Below, piece by piece: positions 7,165-8,328 of a stretch of 8,328 nucleotides of DNA. The DNA is taken from positions 1 to 8,328 of the forward strand of contig USAR01000052.1 of assembly GCA_900552605.1 (NCBI GenBank), written 5' to 3'. Position numbers and translations under genes: made by a program. Source of the stretch: an uncultured Oscillospiraceae bacterium (GTDB lineage: Bacteria > Bacillota > Clostridia > Oscillospirales > Acutalibacteraceae). The notes under the pieces are model-generated. The model ran no database searches. It was not told the DNA's origin and saw only the letters and a list, made by a program, of their open reading frames with translations. Within the stretch, counting starts at the first letter, position 1, and each line of letters starts with the position of its first letter.

Positions 7165-8328
7165 AAAAGAATAAAAAACTTGCTGACAGCGGCATAAGCA
7201 TTACCCTTAAAAAGCAAGAGGACAAAAGCACGCTGTTGCCGATTGCCACGATTTTTGCGGTCTCGCTTATCTGTGCGATAACCGTTGCAAGCACTGTTTT
7301 AACCTTTGTTTCAATTCTTAATATTTCGGCAGACCGCACGGCATTGTTTTTTGCAAGTGCTTTCTTTGCTTTTTTGTTCGTTATCCTTTTTTCACAGTTT
7401 AAAAAGCGGTATGTTGTAACGCTGTGCACATGCGGCACGGCAGCGTTTTTGTGCCTTGTTTTTTTGAAATCGATTATCTCAGCCGCTGTTTCGGTTTACT
7501 ACCAAGGGTTTATAACCATAAGCGGCTATATGGGCTGGGACGAGCCCAAGCCGGCAGAAGGCGTGATAATTCAAAACGACGGCAGAGTGCTGTTTCTTTT
7601 GGTAATAATTGCGACGCTGCTTTGCTGCTTTTGCTCATATTTTATTGCGGTGAGAAAAAGCTTTATACCGGCGTTTTTGCTTACATTTCCGTTTTTTGAA
7701 ATCGGCGCGGCTTTCGGCTGCGTGCCCGATTATTTCTGGTTTTCGGCATATATAGGCTCTGTTGTTGCCGTGTTTATGTATACAAGAGCAAATAAATCCG
7801 CAGTGCGAAAAAAAGGAAGAATCACAACCGGAAGAAAAAGTATAAAACATTCCAACTTTGCTTTCGGTGCGCTTATTGCCGTTGCGGCGACGGTTGCCGT
7901 GTTTTTCGGCGGCAGATATGTGCTTAATAACGTGGGATTCGACCGACCTGAGGATATGGATATGCTTCGCCATGTTGTTAAAAACGGATATTCTTCTGTA
8001 TTCGATTATTTTACGGGCGAGGATCGCGACGGCAGCTTGAAGGAGGGCAAGCTTTTAAAGCTTGACGACCGCAACATAAAGCTGCGGCACTATTTTAACC
8101 TTGAAACGTCGATGCAGGAAACCGACGAGCCGATTTACCTGCGCGGATACAGCGCTACCGTTTATACCGGCACTGAATGGCAGCAAACGGAAAACTATGA
8201 AAACTACAACAAGCTTTTTTCAGACCTTAAAGCGGCTTCATACAGAATGAGCGGTATCAACGGCAGCCTTTTATCCTCATGCGATAATTACAGAGAGCTG
8301 CCCTCCGCAAGGTTTAAGGTTACAAAGC
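7161..8328 (+). CDS. TgpA/DUF3488-like transglutaminase-family membrane protein, partial at right edge
   Basis: An open frame of 389 codons with no stop runs off the right edge. The chosen start is TTG at 7161, overlapping the DUF58 stop as TTGA, with CGGAG just upstream; the first ATG would be about 120 codons later, inside the membrane region. Hydrophobic segments lie at about residues 25-52, 59-79, 86-112, 142-163, 168-186, 190-208 and 231-255, that is six or seven spans. After the last span the chain turns hydrophilic, and PIYLRGYSATVYTGTEW at 324-340 matches the region that precedes the transglutaminase core in TgpA-type proteins (the R-G...Y-x-G-x-x-W pattern). The Cys-His-Asp core and the C-terminal span expected of the family would lie beyond 8328, so the enzyme activity is not shown here. 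MoxR, DUF58 and TgpA-like genes in this order are common in Bacillota and other bacteria; a role in cell-envelope or peptide processing is only assumed. Confidence 0.85.
   Translation, partial: MKKNKKLADSGISITLKKQEDKSTLLPIATIFAVSLICAITVASTVLTFVSILNISADRTALFFASAFFAFLFVILFSQFKKRYVVTLCTCGTAAFLCLVFLKSIISAAVSVYYQGFITISGYMGWDEPKPAEGVIIQNDGRVLFLLVIIATLLCCFCSYFIAVRKSFIPAFLLTFPFFEIGAAFGCVPDYFWFSAYIGSVVAVFMYTRANKSAVRKKGRITTGRKSIKHSNFAFGALIAVAATVAVFFGGRYVLNNVGFDRPEDMDMLRHVVKNGYSSVFDYFTGEDRDGSLKEGKLLKLDDRNIKLRHYFNLETSMQETDEPIYLRGYSATVYTGTEWQQTENYENYNKLFSDLKAASYRMSGINGSLLSSCDNYRELPSARFKVTK

Noticed and set aside
1..8328. CRISPR arrays, tRNA or rRNA genes, insertion sequences, defence genes
   Set aside because: No spaced direct repeats, RNA gene signatures, transposase motifs or terminal inverted repeats were seen on either strand.
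5020..8328. The MoxR-DUF58-TgpA operon as an undescribed system
   Set aside because: The combination is widespread and already known as a conserved cluster; nothing in the visible motifs departs from the families, though its biological role remains unclear.

Overview
The window reads as two unrelated bacterial segments meeting at about 4.94-5.0 kb. Bases 1 to about 4960 look like a gut Bacteroides-type genome (Bacteroidota): every gene is on the minus strand, starts have no Shine-Dalgarno sequence, a good match to the Bacteroides -33/-7 promoter lies at 1939-1969, and the GH130 protein closely resembles the Bacteroides mannosylglucose phosphorylase as I remember it. Bases from about 4990 to 8328 look like a Bacillota/Clostridia-type genome: every gene is on the plus strand, two starts carry clear Shine-Dalgarno sequences, and one gene starts with TTG overlapping the previous stop.

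Left segment, in transcription order (right to left): an arylsulfotransferase of the ASST/AssT family (3361-4935) whose N-terminus and signal sequence are missing at the junction; a 113-base AT-rich spacer with a possible promoter and a 15-base palindrome; a GH130 phosphorylase, most like 4-O-beta-D-mannosyl-D-glucose phosphorylase (2069-3247); a 157-base spacer with a 13-bp stem-loop overlapping a Bacteroides-type promoter; a small lipoprotein of the alkaline phosphatase superfamily (1009-1911); and, 17 bases further on, a sodium:solute symporter (991 to beyond the left edge). The last three suggest a beta-mannoside or phosphorylated-glycan module: phosphate or phosphodiester removal at the cell envelope, Na+-driven uptake, and phosphorolysis in the cytoplasm to mannose 1-phosphate plus glucose. 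The order of these steps is inferred from family and context.

Right segment: a compact operon of MoxR-family AAA+ ATPase (5020-5988), DUF58 protein (6007-7164) and a multi-membrane-span TgpA/DUF3488-like protein (7161 to beyond the right edge). This trio is widespread and is generally thought to act at the membrane, with the MoxR ATPase working as a chaperone on a von Willebrand factor A-like DUF58 partner. The transglutaminase core expected in the third protein would lie beyond the window.

The most important observation is the junction. The arylsulfotransferase frame stays coding-like up to it and then hits a stop without any plausible start, while strand, translation signals and gene family origin all change within about 50 bases. 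A chimeric assembly or cloning join is the simplest explanation; recent transfer is the less likely alternative. I see no convincing new system, tRNA, rRNA, CRISPR array or insertion sequence.
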